Positions 27,335-35,889 of a stretch of DNA of 64,000 nt are shown piece after piece (the first letter of the stretch is position 1; each line of letters starts with the position of its first letter). The notes below the pieces were generated by a model that saw nothing but the letters and a program-made list of their open reading frames with translations, was not told the origin of the DNA and did no database searches. Origin of the DNA: Acidisoma sp. L85 (GTDB lineage: Bacteria > Pseudomonadota > Alphaproteobacteria > Acetobacterales > Acetobacteraceae); assembly GCF_009765865.1 (NCBI RefSeq), contig NZ_LMUQ01000026.1, positions 185,968 through 249,967 on the forward strand, in the 5' to 3' direction. Made by a program: the position numbers and the translations under genes.

Positions 27335-28218
27335 CACATCAGCCCCGTCTGTGTCAGCACTGTCTTGAGATAGGCATAGCCCTTCGTCGTATAGACGAGC
27401 GGATTGGCCTTCTTCGGATCCTGCTCGGCCTCCAGCACGACCCAGCCGGAATAGCCTGGGAGACTTCGGAAGATCGCCGCGAAGTCGATCGTGCCGTCGC
27501 CGGGCACGGTGTAGACGCCGTTGAGGACACTTTTGAGAAAACTCCTGTCCTCGGCATCGCTTTGCGCGCGTACGGCGGGACGAATATCCTTGGTGTGGAC
27601 GTGGCTGATACGATCGCGATAGCGGGCCGCGAGCGCCGCCGGATCGGCGCCGCCCCAGGCCGCATGGCCGGTATCGAGCAGCAGATCGATCGACGGTCCT
27701 GTATGAGCCATGAAGGCATGGATATCGTCATCGCTCTGCACGACGCTGCCCATGTGGTGGTGGTAGACAATGCGGATGCCCTCGGTCAGCAGCCGGTCAC
27801 CCACGGCGGTCATCCGCGCGCCGAAAACCTTCCACTCATCGCCTTTGAGATGCGGGCGGCGTGACAGAGGCGTCTCGATTTCGCCCTGGATAGTGTTGGA
27901 AGTTTCGCAAACCACCATGACCGTGCTGCCCATCGCCTTGAGCAAAGCGAGGTGCTTGCCCATGGCGGCGAACTCCGCATTGGCATCACGCGTGAGCAGC
28001 TTGGCGGAGTGCCAGCCGGAGATGCAGGCGAGATCATAAGGCGCCAGCGCGGCCTTCAGCGCGTCTGGGGTACGGGGGAATTTCTTGCCCAACTCGAGGC
28101 CCTCGAAGCCGACCTGGTGCGCTTCGCTGAGAATCGTCTCGAGCGTCGTGTCGCCGCCGAGCTCGACCATGTCGTCATTGGACCAGCAGATGGGATTGGC
28201 CCCGATGCGGATGGTCAT
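27334..28218 (-). CDS. iolE: Myo-inosose-2 dehydratase
   Basis: A 294-residue TIM-barrel of the xylose-isomerase-like family that dehydrates 2-keto-myo-inositol. The start MTIRIGANPICWSNDDM is diagnostic; GFEGLELGKKFPRT and DTGHAAWGGADP with HVHTKDIRP carry the metal ligands. The frame extends to 28458, but the conserved N-terminus fixes the ATG at 28218. It lies 43 bp after iolD and overlaps iolB by one base. Confidence 0.96.
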   Translation of the reverse strand: MTIRIGANPICWSNDDMVELGGDTTLETILSEAHQVGFEGLELGKKFPRTPDALKAALAPYDLACISGWHSAKLLTRDANAEFAAMGKHLALLKAMGSTVMVVCETSNTIQGEIETPLSRRPHLKGDEWKVFGARMTAVGDRLLTEGIRIVYHHHMGSVVQSDDDIHAFMAHTGPSIDLLLDTGHAAWGGADPAALAARYRDRISHVHTKDIRPAVRAQSDAEDRSFLKSVLNGVYTVPGDGTIDFAAIFRSLPGYSGWVVLEAEQDPKKANPLVYTTKGYAYLKTVLTQTGLM

Positions 28219-28261
28219 GGTGCGGCAGTTTCCTTCGCGATGCGGGCGCCCCAGCCCATCG

Positions 28262-30133
28262 TCAATTGCCGATGAACTGGTGCTCGATGGCGGCTTCGTA
28301 TTTTTCGCGTGCGGCGCGGACCTCGCTGCGGACGGAGACTTCCGGCACCGAGACATCCCACCAATAGCCACCGGCATCCGTGCTGATGAGCGGATCCGTG
28401 TCGATGACCACGGCATAAGTCCGTGTGCTTGCGCGTGCGCGTTCCAGCGCTGGGCCAAGTGCCGCGAGGTTCGCGACTTTCTCCGTCACTGCGCCGAGGC
28501 TGCGCGCATGCATCGCGAAATCAACTTCCGGCAGCACCTCATGCACAGCGTCCCGCAGGAGATTGTTGAATGGCGCCCCGCCGGTCGCGCGTTGCAGGCG
28601 ATTGATGCAGCCGTAGCCTCGGTTGTCGAGGATCACGAGGGTTATCTTGTGGCCCAGCATAACGGAGGTCGCGATCTCGGAATTCAGCATGAGGTAGGAG
28701 CCGTCGCCCACCATCACGATGACCTCGCGCTCGGGCTCGGCCATTTTCACGCCGAGGCCAGCGGCGATTTCGTAGCCCATGCAGGAGAAGCCGTATTCCA
28801 TGTGATAGCCGCCCGGCTTGCTCGCCAGCCACAGCTTGTGCAGCTCGCCCGGCAACCCGCCGGCGGCACAGACGATGACGTCATCCGCCTGCGTCTGCCG
28901 CTGGACCGCGCCAACTACTTGAGCGTCGGAGGGTAGCTCGTTGCTCTCCGCGACCGGTGCCGCCGTGTAGTCGGCGGCTTCGACGGTCCAGCTCGCCTTG
29001 TTCTCCGCCGCGCGACCCGCCCAAGCTTTGGGTGCGCGCCAGTCGCCCAGCGCCGCCGCAAGTTCCGACAACCCGGCGCGCGCATCGGCGAGCAGCGGCT
29101 GAGCATTGTGCTTGCCGGCGTCGAAAGCCTGCGTGTTTAGGCCAATGATGCGACGACCGTCCCCCTGGAAAAGCGCCCAGGATCCGGTGGTGAAATCCTG
29201 TAGCCGCGAGCCGATCGCGAGGACGACATCCGCCTCCGCCGCCAGCGTATTGGCGGCGCCCGTGCCGGTCACGCCAATTGCGCCGAGATTCATAGGATGC
29301 GTGCTGGGCAGCGAGGATTTGCCGGCCTGCGTCTCACCGACTGGAATGCCGTAGCTCTGCGCGAAATCGGCCAGCTCGCGCTCGGCTTCCGAATAGAGCA
29401 CGCCGCCGCCGCAGACGATGAAGGGGCGTTTCGCGCCGAGCAACATCTGCACGGCCTCGCCCAATTCATGGACATCGGGCCGCGGACGGCGCGGCACCCA
29501 GAGTTTGTCCTCGAACATATGCGCGGGGAAATCATAAGCCTCGGCCTGCACATCCTGGCAGAGGCCGAGCGTCACCGGACCGCATTCCGCCGGATCGGTG
29601 AGAACCTGCATGGCGCGCGCAAAGGCTGGGATGATCTGCTCGGGGCGCGTGATGCGATCGAAATAACGCGAGACCGGGCGGAAGGCGTCGTTCGCGCTGA
29701 TCGTGCCGTCGCTCCAATCCTCGACTTGCTGCAAGACCGGATCTGGGCGGCGGGTGGCGAAGATATCGCCCGGTAACAGAAGCAGCGGCAGGCGATTGAC
29801 ATGGGCGAGTGCAGCGGCCGTGACGAGGTTGAGCGCGCCGGGCCCGATCGATGTTGTGCAGGCCATCACCCGGCGGCGGCGCAGCGCCTTGGTATAGGCA
29901 ATGGCGGCATGGGCCATCGCCTGTTCGTTATGCGCGCGATAGGTCGGAAGCCGTTCGCGAATGCCATGCAGCGCCTCGCCCATGCCGGCGACATTGCCAT
30001 GGCCGAAGATCGCCCAGACGCCGCCGAAGAACGGCACGGTCGACGTTTTGCCATCCGGCGTCTCGATGATCGTCTTCTGCGCCGCCATGGCGCGCACCAG
30101 GGCCTGCGCCATGGTCAACCGGATTTTGTTCAT
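28262..30133 (-). CDS. iolD: 3D-(3,5/4)-trihydroxycyclohexane-1,2-dione hydrolase
   Basis: A ~623-residue thiamine-diphosphate enzyme that opens the ring of the diketone to 5-deoxy-glucuronate. The N-terminal TPP-PYR domain includes FGHGNVAGMGEALH and IGPGALNLVTAAALAH; the C-terminal TPP-binding motif is VGDGSYLMLNSEIATS with NRGYGCINRLQ. Length is normal for IolD. A slightly longer frame starts at 30157, but MNKIRLTMAQALVRAM at 30133 is the family start and is preceded by a G-rich site. It begins 27 bp after iolC. Confidence 0.96.
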   Translation of the reverse strand: MNKIRLTMAQALVRAMAAQKTIIETPDGKTSTVPFFGGVWAIFGHGNVAGMGEALHGIRERLPTYRAHNEQAMAHAAIAYTKALRRRRVMACTTSIGPGALNLVTAAALAHVNRLPLLLLPGDIFATRRPDPVLQQVEDWSDGTISANDAFRPVSRYFDRITRPEQIIPAFARAMQVLTDPAECGPVTLGLCQDVQAEAYDFPAHMFEDKLWVPRRPRPDVHELGEAVQMLLGAKRPFIVCGGGVLYSEAERELADFAQSYGIPVGETQAGKSSLPSTHPMNLGAIGVTGTGAANTLAAEADVVLAIGSRLQDFTTGSWALFQGDGRRIIGLNTQAFDAGKHNAQPLLADARAGLSELAAALGDWRAPKAWAGRAAENKASWTVEAADYTAAPVAESNELPSDAQVVGAVQRQTQADDVIVCAAGGLPGELHKLWLASKPGGYHMEYGFSCMGYEIAAGLGVKMAEPEREVIVMVGDGSYLMLNSEIATSVMLGHKITLVILDNRGYGCINRLQRATGGAPFNNLLRDAVHEVLPEVDFAMHARSLGAVTEKVANLAALGPALERARASTRTYAVVIDTDPLISTDAGGYWWDVSVPEVSVRSEVRAAREKYEAAIEHQFIGN

Positions 30134-30160
30134 GCCCGTTCCCCCCATTGCGTCCACGGC

Positions 30161-32074
30161 TCAGGCCGCTTCCGCTCGCCGCGCCTGCCCCCAGGCCTCG
30201 ACGAGGCGGGAGAACCTTTCGGCCATCTGGTCCACAGCTTGCGCGTCCGTGATGCGGCCCGCCAGCCATGCGCGTGCAGGCTCGATATGTATCGTGCGAC
30301 CGACCGCGAAACCCTTCACCAGCGGCACACCGGCACAGGCGCGGAAAGCCTCGACCAAATCCTCGATCGGCGCTTCTAGCCCCAGCACCATGACGCCGCG
30401 GCAGTATTCGTCGTTGCGGGAAATGGCCTGGCTGATGGCGTCCCAGGCCTTGGCGCTTTTTTGCGGCTCCAGCTTCCACCAGTCGGGCTTGATGCCGATG
30501 TCGTAGATGCGCTGGATCACCGTCGAGATGGTGTCGTCGGTCAGCGCGCCGTGTTTGCCGGCGATGATCTCGATGAGCAGGTCGCGGCCGAGGCTGCGGC
30601 AGGCGTCATAGACGCGCTGCAACTCCCGCTCCTGCCGCAGCTTCAACTCCTCTGGGTCATCTGTGTGGTAGAAGCAGAGGCATTTGATGACCTGCGCGGT
30701 CGGCCACTCGATGAGATGGGTGCCTAGGCTGCCGCCATATTCGAAGTCGAGCGGACGGGATCCGGTGAGTTCCACGGGGCGTGCGACCCAGAGCTTGTGG
30801 TCGGCGGCGCGGAACAGGGCCTCGCGCCCGTAGCGGCCATCGATGAACATGCCGAAGCCGGGGCGGCCGTCGGCGACGCGGGCGGCGGCCTGCACGGCCA
30901 GCACCTTGAAGTCATCGATCTTCGCGAAGGGCGCGCCGACTTCCTTGGCGACAGCCTCGAGCTGGACACGGTGATCGATCGCGAGCGCCATGATGCCCGG
31001 CGGGCTGGCGGGCCGGGTGGTGGCCCAATGGACATGGTTGAGCGCCGCGTCATGGCGCAGGGCGCGATGCGGGCTGCCATTGGCGAGGAAGGTTTTCAGT
31101 TCGGCGAAAGTCGGGATTTCGGGTGAGCAAAGGAGGCGCGAAACGGCGAAGGCGCCGCAAGCATTGGCGTAAGCGCAGCAGGTCTCCAGCGCCTCATCCT
31201 TGAGCCAGCCGCGCAGGAAGCCGGACATGAAGGCATCGCCCGCGCCGAGCACGTTATAGACTTCGACCGGGAAGCCGGGGCCGCGCACGCCATCCTCGAT
31301 ATCGTCAGGGATCGCACCGGGGAAAACGACGCAGCCCATCGGGCCGCGCTTGCAGACGATGACGGCGGAAGAGAGCGCGCGGATATTGCGGATGGTCTGC
31401 AACGTATCCTCGGACCCGCCAGCGACATGCAGCTCCTCCTCCGTGCCGACGATGAGGTCACATTGGGCGAGAACCGGCGCCAGATGGGCGGTCACCTCGT
31501 CCGAACGGATGTAGCGGCTTTCGCCGGCGTCATGGCCGGCGAGGCCCCAGAGGTTGGGGCGATAATCGACATCGAAAATGACTTTGCGGCCGTTCGCCGT
31601 GGCGATGCGGATCGCCTTGTTCTGCGCGGCGGCGACGCCGGGGCGGGAGAAATGGGTGCCGGTGACGACGACAGCGGCGGCCGAGGCGATGAAGGCCTCG
31701 TCGATGTCGTCCTCGCATAGAGCCATGTCGGCGCAGTCATCTCGGTAGAAGATGAGCGGAAAGGTGTGGCTGTCGCGTACGCCGAGAATGACCAGCGCCG
31801 AGAGGCGCGCCTTGTCGGTGACGACGCCGGCGGTCTCCACGCCCTCGCGCGCCAGTTGCTCCAGGATGAAGCGGCCGACCTGTTCATCTCCGACACGGGT
31901 AATGAGAGCGGAACGCAGGCCGAGACGCGCGGTGCCGATGGCGATATTCGACGGGCAGCCGCCAACGGCTTTGGTGAAACTGCCCATATCCTCAAGCCGA
32001 CCGCCGATCTGCTGGCCATAGAGGTCGAGCGAACTGCGGCCGATCGCGATCAGATCCAGGCTTGGGGCTGGCAT
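30161..32074 (-). CDS. iolC: Bifunctional 5-dehydro-2-deoxygluconokinase-DUF2090 fusion
   Basis: A ~637-residue fusion. Residues 1-330 are a PfkB sugar kinase: AVGGCPSNIAIGTARLG is the sugar-binding site and NVLGAGDAFMSGF (near residue 280) holds the catalytic Asp. Residues ~340-637 are a DUF2090 TIM-barrel related to class I aldolases. The kinase makes 2-deoxy-5-keto-gluconate 6-phosphate; DUF2090 may cleave it, since no separate iolJ aldolase is seen. The frame begins at 32098, but GGGAGGA before ATG 32074 favours the shorter start. It is the first gene of the iol operon. Confidence 0.95.
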   Translation of the reverse strand: MPAPSLDLIAIGRSSLDLYGQQIGGRLEDMGSFTKAVGGCPSNIAIGTARLGLRSALITRVGDEQVGRFILEQLAREGVETAGVVTDKARLSALVILGVRDSHTFPLIFYRDDCADMALCEDDIDEAFIASAAAVVVTGTHFSRPGVAAAQNKAIRIATANGRKVIFDVDYRPNLWGLAGHDAGESRYIRSDEVTAHLAPVLAQCDLIVGTEEELHVAGGSEDTLQTIRNIRALSSAVIVCKRGPMGCVVFPGAIPDDIEDGVRGPGFPVEVYNVLGAGDAFMSGFLRGWLKDEALETCCAYANACGAFAVSRLLCSPEIPTFAELKTFLANGSPHRALRHDAALNHVHWATTRPASPPGIMALAIDHRVQLEAVAKEVGAPFAKIDDFKVLAVQAAARVADGRPGFGMFIDGRYGREALFRAADHKLWVARPVELTGSRPLDFEYGGSLGTHLIEWPTAQVIKCLCFYHTDDPEELKLRQERELQRVYDACRSLGRDLLIEIIAGKHGALTDDTISTVIQRIYDIGIKPDWWKLEPQKSAKAWDAISQAISRNDEYCRGVMVLGLEAPIEDLVEAFRACAGVPLVKGFAVGRTIHIEPARAWLAGRITDAQAVDQMAERFSRLVEAWGQARRAEAA

Positions 32075-32129
32075 CGATTTACGTCCTCCCGAATTCATTG
32101 GGCCGACCCCTCAGGATCAGCCGAGCACA

Positions 32130-32158
32130 CTAAAATCAGTATTCCAAATCGAAGTCAA
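32130..32158 (-). promoter_or_regulatory. Candidate iolC promoter overlapping GGAA half-sites
   Basis: On the minus strand TTGACT (32153-32158) is followed by ATTTTA (32131-32136) at 16-bp spacing or TTTTAG at 17 bp, a plausible sigma-70 promoter 56 bp before the iolC ATG. GGAA occurs within the spacer and again just upstream (complement of TTCC at 32142 and 32172), forming degenerate half-sites of the palindrome seen at 33133-33148. Confidence 0.45.
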
Positions 32159-32164
32159 TATGGT

Positions 32165-33124
32165 TCATTCATTCCTTTTAGTTTGATCCGAAGAATCTTG
32201 AGCCGAACCGGTCGCCGAGCGGCGGCTGACCAAAGCGACGGCCAGGGTCGTTGCTAAAGCGAAGGTCGCCGCGAGGGAGCGGAAGCCGGCGTAATCAGAT
32301 TCGGCAACCTCCAGCCAGACAGATGCGGTCTGGACAAGCGGTGAAAAGGGGGAATCAGTGATGCCGATCACCGGCACGCCGCGATCGAAGGCAGCGCGCG
32401 TGATCGACAAGGTTTCGCTCGCGTAGGGCGTGAAGCTCACCGCCAGCAGCGCGTCCTCCGGATCGATGAGATCGACCTGGCGGCCGCCTAGCCCACCAAG
32501 CTGGTCGATCAGATCGCAGCGCGCCCCGAGCTTCTGCAACGCATAGGTGAGGTAGATCGCGACAGGGAAGGCGCGCCGCACACCGACGATATGGATAGTC
32601 CGCGCCGCCGCTAAGACCACGACGGCCTGCTCCAGCGCGACGAGGTCAACGCTTTGACGGAAACTGATTGTCGAGTTGCAGGAGGCTTCGACCAGCCCAT
32701 CCAGCAATGCGGCTACGTCCCCGCTTATCGCGCCCCCCTGCAGCGCTTCGAGACGGGTATTGTAGTCGGGCCAGCGGTCGCGGGCATGGGATTGGAAGAC
32801 GAGCTGGAGATCGGAGAAGCCGGAATAGCCGAGCGCCTGGGCGAAGCGGATCATCGTCGAGGGCTGTACCCCCGCCTGCCTCGCGAGTTCGGCGACGCGG
32901 CCGAAGGCGATCTCCGACGGATGTTGGAGCGCGAATTCGGCGACCTGGATCAACCGCTTGGGCAGCCCGTCCCGTCGTTCCAGGATCAGCGCGCGCAGGG
33001 TTCGGAAATCGCGCGGGGTCTCGGCGGGTGGCGCGGCGACATGCGCCACTTCGTCCGTTTCCCCCGCGCCAGCGAAATCATGTCCTACGTCCTGCATGGG
33101 CGTCATCTCCCGTTGACATCCCAT
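32165..33124 (-). CDS. MurR/RpiR-family regulator of inositol genes
   Basis: A ~319-residue regulator. Residues ~45-115 form the HTH_6 domain (EIAFGRVAELARQAGVQPST, then MIRFAQALGYSGFSDLQ); residues ~150-290 form a SIS sugar-phosphate-binding domain (TIHIVGVRRAFPVAIYL and VSFTPYASETLSI). Starts at 33124, 33106 or 33097 are possible. RpiR-type IolR of Sinorhizobium meliloti represses the iol genes, and this gene sits between iolC and iolG, so the same role is inferred, with a late pathway phosphate as likely effector. Confidence 0.9.
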   Translation of the reverse strand: MGCQREMTPMQDVGHDFAGAGETDEVAHVAAPPAETPRDFRTLRALILERRDGLPKRLIQVAEFALQHPSEIAFGRVAELARQAGVQPSTMIRFAQALGYSGFSDLQLVFQSHARDRWPDYNTRLEALQGGAISGDVAALLDGLVEASCNSTISFRQSVDLVALEQAVVVLAAARTIHIVGVRRAFPVAIYLTYALQKLGARCDLIDQLGGLGGRQVDLIDPEDALLAVSFTPYASETLSITRAAFDRGVPVIGITDSPFSPLVQTASVWLEVAESDYAGFRSLAATFALATTLAVALVSRRSATGSAQDSSDQTKRNE

Positions 33125-33132
33125 AGCGTGAA

Positions 33133-33148
33133 TGGAATACGACTTCCA
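33133..33148. promoter_or_regulatory. Probable IolR operator (GGAA-N6-TTCC)
   Basis: TGGAA-TACGAC-TTCCA is a perfect palindrome in the divergent gap between the RpiR regulator (start 33124) and iolG (start 33307). GGAA-N6-TTCC is, to my recollection, the motif reported for the S. meliloti RpiR-type IolR. It would allow autoregulation and control of iolG. Binding itself is inferred. Confidence 0.6.
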
Positions 33149-33306
33149 GAATTAGATCGAAGAAAAAGAAACGCTCCAATCTAAGCGGCGCGTGAGGGAA
33201 GGATCGCCTGCCGACTCAGCGCTCCGGCGCCCTGCCCTCTTTGGCCGTTGCCGACATCTCGCACGCCGACCCGAACACTCACACGCCCTCGCCACACGAA
33301 AGAAAA

Positions 33307-34302
33307 ATGATGATCCGTTTCTCCGTTCTCGGCTGTGGCCGCATCGGAACCATGCATGCGCGCAACCTCGCGCGGCATCCGCAGGCCCGCCTCACCTCAG
33401 TCTTCGACGTGGTGACCGCCGCCGCCGATCGCATGGCGGCGGAACTCGGAGTGAAGGCAGCCGCCTCCATCGAGGAAGTTCTGCGGGATACGGAGGTCGA
33501 TGCCGTTCTCATCGCGACCAGCACGGACACGCATGTCGAGTTCATCACGGCCGCCGCCCGGGCCGGGAAGGCGATCCTTTGCGAAAAGCCGATCGCGCTC
33601 GACATGGCGAAGGTCGAGCAGTGCTGGAACGACATTCGCGATCTCAACGCCACGGTAATGATCGGCTTCAACCGTCGCTTCGACCCGTCCTTCCGCGCGG
33701 CGCACGACCGGATGGCCGCTGGCGAGATCGGCAAGCTTGAGCAACTCGTCATCACCAGCCGCGATCCGGCGCCGCCGCCGATCGCCTATATCAATGTCTC
33801 GGGCGGGTTGTTTCGCGACATGACAATCCACGACTTCGACATCGCACGCTACTTCGCGGGCGAGATCGCAGAGGTGCAGGCTTTCGGTGCCAATCTGGTC
33901 GACCCGGCCATCGCGGCGGCGGGCGATATCGACGCGGCGATGGTGACGATGCGGGCGACTTCCGGCGCGCTCATCCACATCAACAACAGCCGCCGCTGCG
34001 CTTATGGTTACGACCAGCGGCTCGAGGTTTTCGGCGAGAAGGGCATGCTGCTCGCCGGCAACAAGACGGCAACGACGGTCACGGCTTTTTCGGCGGAGCG
34101 CACCGGAGCGGGCGATGTGGTGCTGCCGTTCTTCATCGAGCGCTACGCTGATGCATACGCCAATGAGGTCGCGCATTTCGTCGACAGCATCGCGGCGAAG
34201 CAGACGCCGCTTACGAGTTTCCGCGATGGCGCGGAGGCGTTGCGGCTAGCGAATGCGGCGCTGGAGAGTTTGAAGACGGGCCGGGCTGTGAAGCTGGGGT
34301 GA
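33307..34302 (+). CDS. iolG: Inositol 2-dehydrogenase
   Basis: A ~332-residue Gfo/Idh/MocA dehydrogenase that oxidises myo-inositol to 2-keto-myo-inositol with NAD. The Rossmann motif is VLGCGRIGTMHARN; CEKPIALD holds the catalytic lysine, and GGLFRDMTIHDFDIARY is the DxxxH catalytic region. NNSRRCAYGYDQRLEVFG is characteristic of IolG. The frame extends upstream to 33241, but the ATG pair at 33307/33310 gives the family start. It is divergent from the regulator and the main iol operon. Confidence 0.94.
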   Translation: MMIRFSVLGCGRIGTMHARNLARHPQARLTSVFDVVTAAADRMAAELGVKAAASIEEVLRDTEVDAVLIATSTDTHVEFITAAARAGKAILCEKPIALDMAKVEQCWNDIRDLNATVMIGFNRRFDPSFRAAHDRMAAGEIGKLEQLVITSRDPAPPPIAYINVSGGLFRDMTIHDFDIARYFAGEIAEVQAFGANLVDPAIAAAGDIDAAMVTMRATSGALIHINNSRRCAYGYDQRLEVFGEKGMLLAGNKTATTVTAFSAERTGAGDVVLPFFIERYADAYANEVAHFVDSIAAKQTPLTSFRDGAEALRLANAALESLKTGRAVKLG

Positions 34303-34388
34303 ACTAAACGCGCTGACGGCTTTTCCCCTCCCGTGCACGGAGGGGGTAGTGCGTCATGATTCGATCCCCGAGCCGTCACCCAACGATT

Positions 34389-34476
34389 CGTCATGGCATG
34401 CGAAGGCATGCCATCCACGCCTTGCCTTTGTGAAGCGAGAAAAGGCGTGGATGCTCGGCCTTCGCCGAACATGACG
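34389..34476. repeat. Dispersed palindromic element, copy 3
   Basis: 88 bp, ends CGTCATG and CATGACG. The left hairpin GGCATGC-GAAG-GCATGCC differs from copy 1 by compensatory changes; the central stem is ATCCACGCCTT with AAGGCGTGGAT, and the right hairpin is GCTCGGC-CTTC-GCCGAAC (one mismatch). It lies between convergent iolG and the DUF1491 gene. Confidence 0.9.
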
Positions 34477-34515
34477 TGGTACGATGAGCATGGTCCTGAC
34501 CAAAGTCATCGCATT

Positions 34516-34854
34516 CTAAATAACTTTGCCCTCGAACGGCGGCAGCAGATCCGGGGCATCGAATTCGACTACCCAGAGGTCCGGATCGATGCGGATCTGG
34601 CGCGCCACATAGGCATCGGCCGTTGCGTCGTCCACCGGCGCGGCGCCGGTGCCGCGCATCCAGGCGAGCGCTCCGCCATCCGTCCGGGTCTGCGACAACA
34701 CGGAGACGCCGCCCTCGCGGTCGCGCAACACCGCCAGCACGCCGCCGGCATCCGCGTCGCCCCGGCGCAGCACCATGCCGGGCCGGCCGCCGATATCGGC
34801 GAGGCGTAGCGCCGCCTGCACCCAGATGCCGGCCTTGACCCGCGCCTCAGACAT
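34516..34854 (-). CDS. DUF1491 family protein
   Basis: A 112-residue protein matching the alphaproteobacterial DUF1491 pattern: AGIWVQAALRLADIGGRPGMVLRRGDADAGGVLAVLRD, then a tryptophan-containing segment (GALAWMRGTG) and RQIRIDPDLWVVEFD. Function is unknown. It has no signal peptide or cysteine pair. Its presence supports an alphaproteobacterial host. It is convergent with iolG across repeat copy 3. Confidence 0.85.
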   Translation of the reverse strand: MSEARVKAGIWVQAALRLADIGGRPGMVLRRGDADAGGVLAVLRDREGGVSVLSQTRTDGGALAWMRGTGAAPVDDATADAYVARQIRIDPDLWVVEFDAPDLLPPFEGKVI

Positions 34855-34941
34855 GCCGGCGTGGCTTCCTCGTAACCAAAAGCCCCTCTCGACACCCGCG
34901 CGGCCGCCTGCCAGATGAGCGCGACGGGCGGGAGATGCGGC

Positions 34942-35148
34942 ATGCAGCGCAAAATGAGCGAATCACAGAAGGCCTATGAGACGAAGCGGGCGCAGAAAGC
35001 CGGCATGTCGCTGGATAAGTGGCTGCAATCCAAGGAGCGGGAGCGCCTGGAAGCCACCGCCCAGCGCAAGCCGCCGCCACCGCCGAAGCCGCCCGGCCTG
35101 CTGCGCCGCCTGGTCGATCGCGCCCACAAGCCGCTGAAGAAGACATAG
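34942..35148 (+). CDS. Small basic conserved hypothetical protein
   Basis: A 68-residue Lys/Arg-rich protein: SESQKAYETKRAQKAGMSLD leads to KWLQSKERERLE, a helical segment, then a polyproline stretch (KPPPPPKPPG) and a basic end. GGGAG stands about 8 nt before ATG 34942; a longer start at 34915 lacks this. No domain is recognised. It lies head-to-head with the DUF1491 gene and ends 4 bp from the DsbA-like gene on the other strand. Confidence 0.62.
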   Translation: MQRKMSESQKAYETKRAQKAGMSLDKWLQSKERERLEATAQRKPPPPPKPPGLLRRLVDRAHKPLKKT

Positions 35149-35152
35149 GCAG

Positions 35153-35821
35153 TCAGTCCTCGGTCATATCGAGCGCCGCGACATTGAGGAGGCGGTCCAA
35201 CACCTCCTCCTCCTGCGCGCCGGCGATGGCGTGGCGGCGGCCGAGAACGAAACAGGGCGCGCCGTTGATGCCGAGGCGATGGGCGCGAAGATTGTCACCA
35301 TGCACCTGGTCCGTGCCGTCCCCCGAGGAGAGGTAGTCACGCACCTCGCGCCGGTCGAGCCCGCATTGCATCGCGACGCGGACGAGCACCTCGGCGGACC
35401 CGATATCCAGACCATCCGTGAAATAGGCCGTGAAAATAGCATCCGCGACGATCTCGGCGCGGCCGAAGCCGCTGGCATAGCCGACCAGCCGATGGGCATC
35501 GACACTGCTCGGTGACCGCTTGATCTGGTCGAAGCGGAAGAGAATATCCTCACCCCGGCCGAGCTGCGTGATGGAGTTGAACAGGCGCCGCGCCCGGTCC
35601 TCCGCACCGAATTTCCGCGTGAGGTAATCGACGCGCGACATCCCGCCGCGCGGCATATCCGGATTGAGCAGAAACGGACGCCATTTAATACTGGTGGCGT
35701 ATTCCGGCCTCCGCCGCAGGGCGCGCATGAGGCGCCGCGTGCCGATGAAGCACCAGGGGCAAATCAGGTCATAGATGACCTCGATCGAGAGCGGTGCCCG
35801 CGCATAGGCCGGCATATTCAT
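35153..35821 (-). CDS. DsbA/FrnE-like thioredoxin-fold oxidoreductase
   Basis: A 222-residue cytoplasmic DsbA-family protein. The active site CPWC lies at about residues 21-24 in YDLICPWCFIGTRR. The helical insertion carries INFRENE-like elements of the FrnE/HCCA isomerase subfamily, and NGAPCFVLGRRHAIAGAQ contains the cis-proline loop region with an extra cysteine. Relatives in Deinococcus act in oxidative stress and disulfide exchange. No signal peptide is present. It is transcribed alone. Confidence 0.87.
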   Translation of the reverse strand: MNMPAYARAPLSIEVIYDLICPWCFIGTRRLMRALRRRPEYATSIKWRPFLLNPDMPRGGMSRVDYLTRKFGAEDRARRLFNSITQLGRGEDILFRFDQIKRSPSSVDAHRLVGYASGFGRAEIVADAIFTAYFTDGLDIGSAEVLVRVAMQCGLDRREVRDYLSSGDGTDQVHGDNLRAHRLGINGAPCFVLGRRHAIAGAQEEEVLDRLLNVAALDMTED

Positions 35822-35889
35822 CCGACGTGTCCTTTTCCTCCAGCGCCCTTATAGCCTTCTCGTGCGCGTGGCGGGCATCTTTCGCGGGT

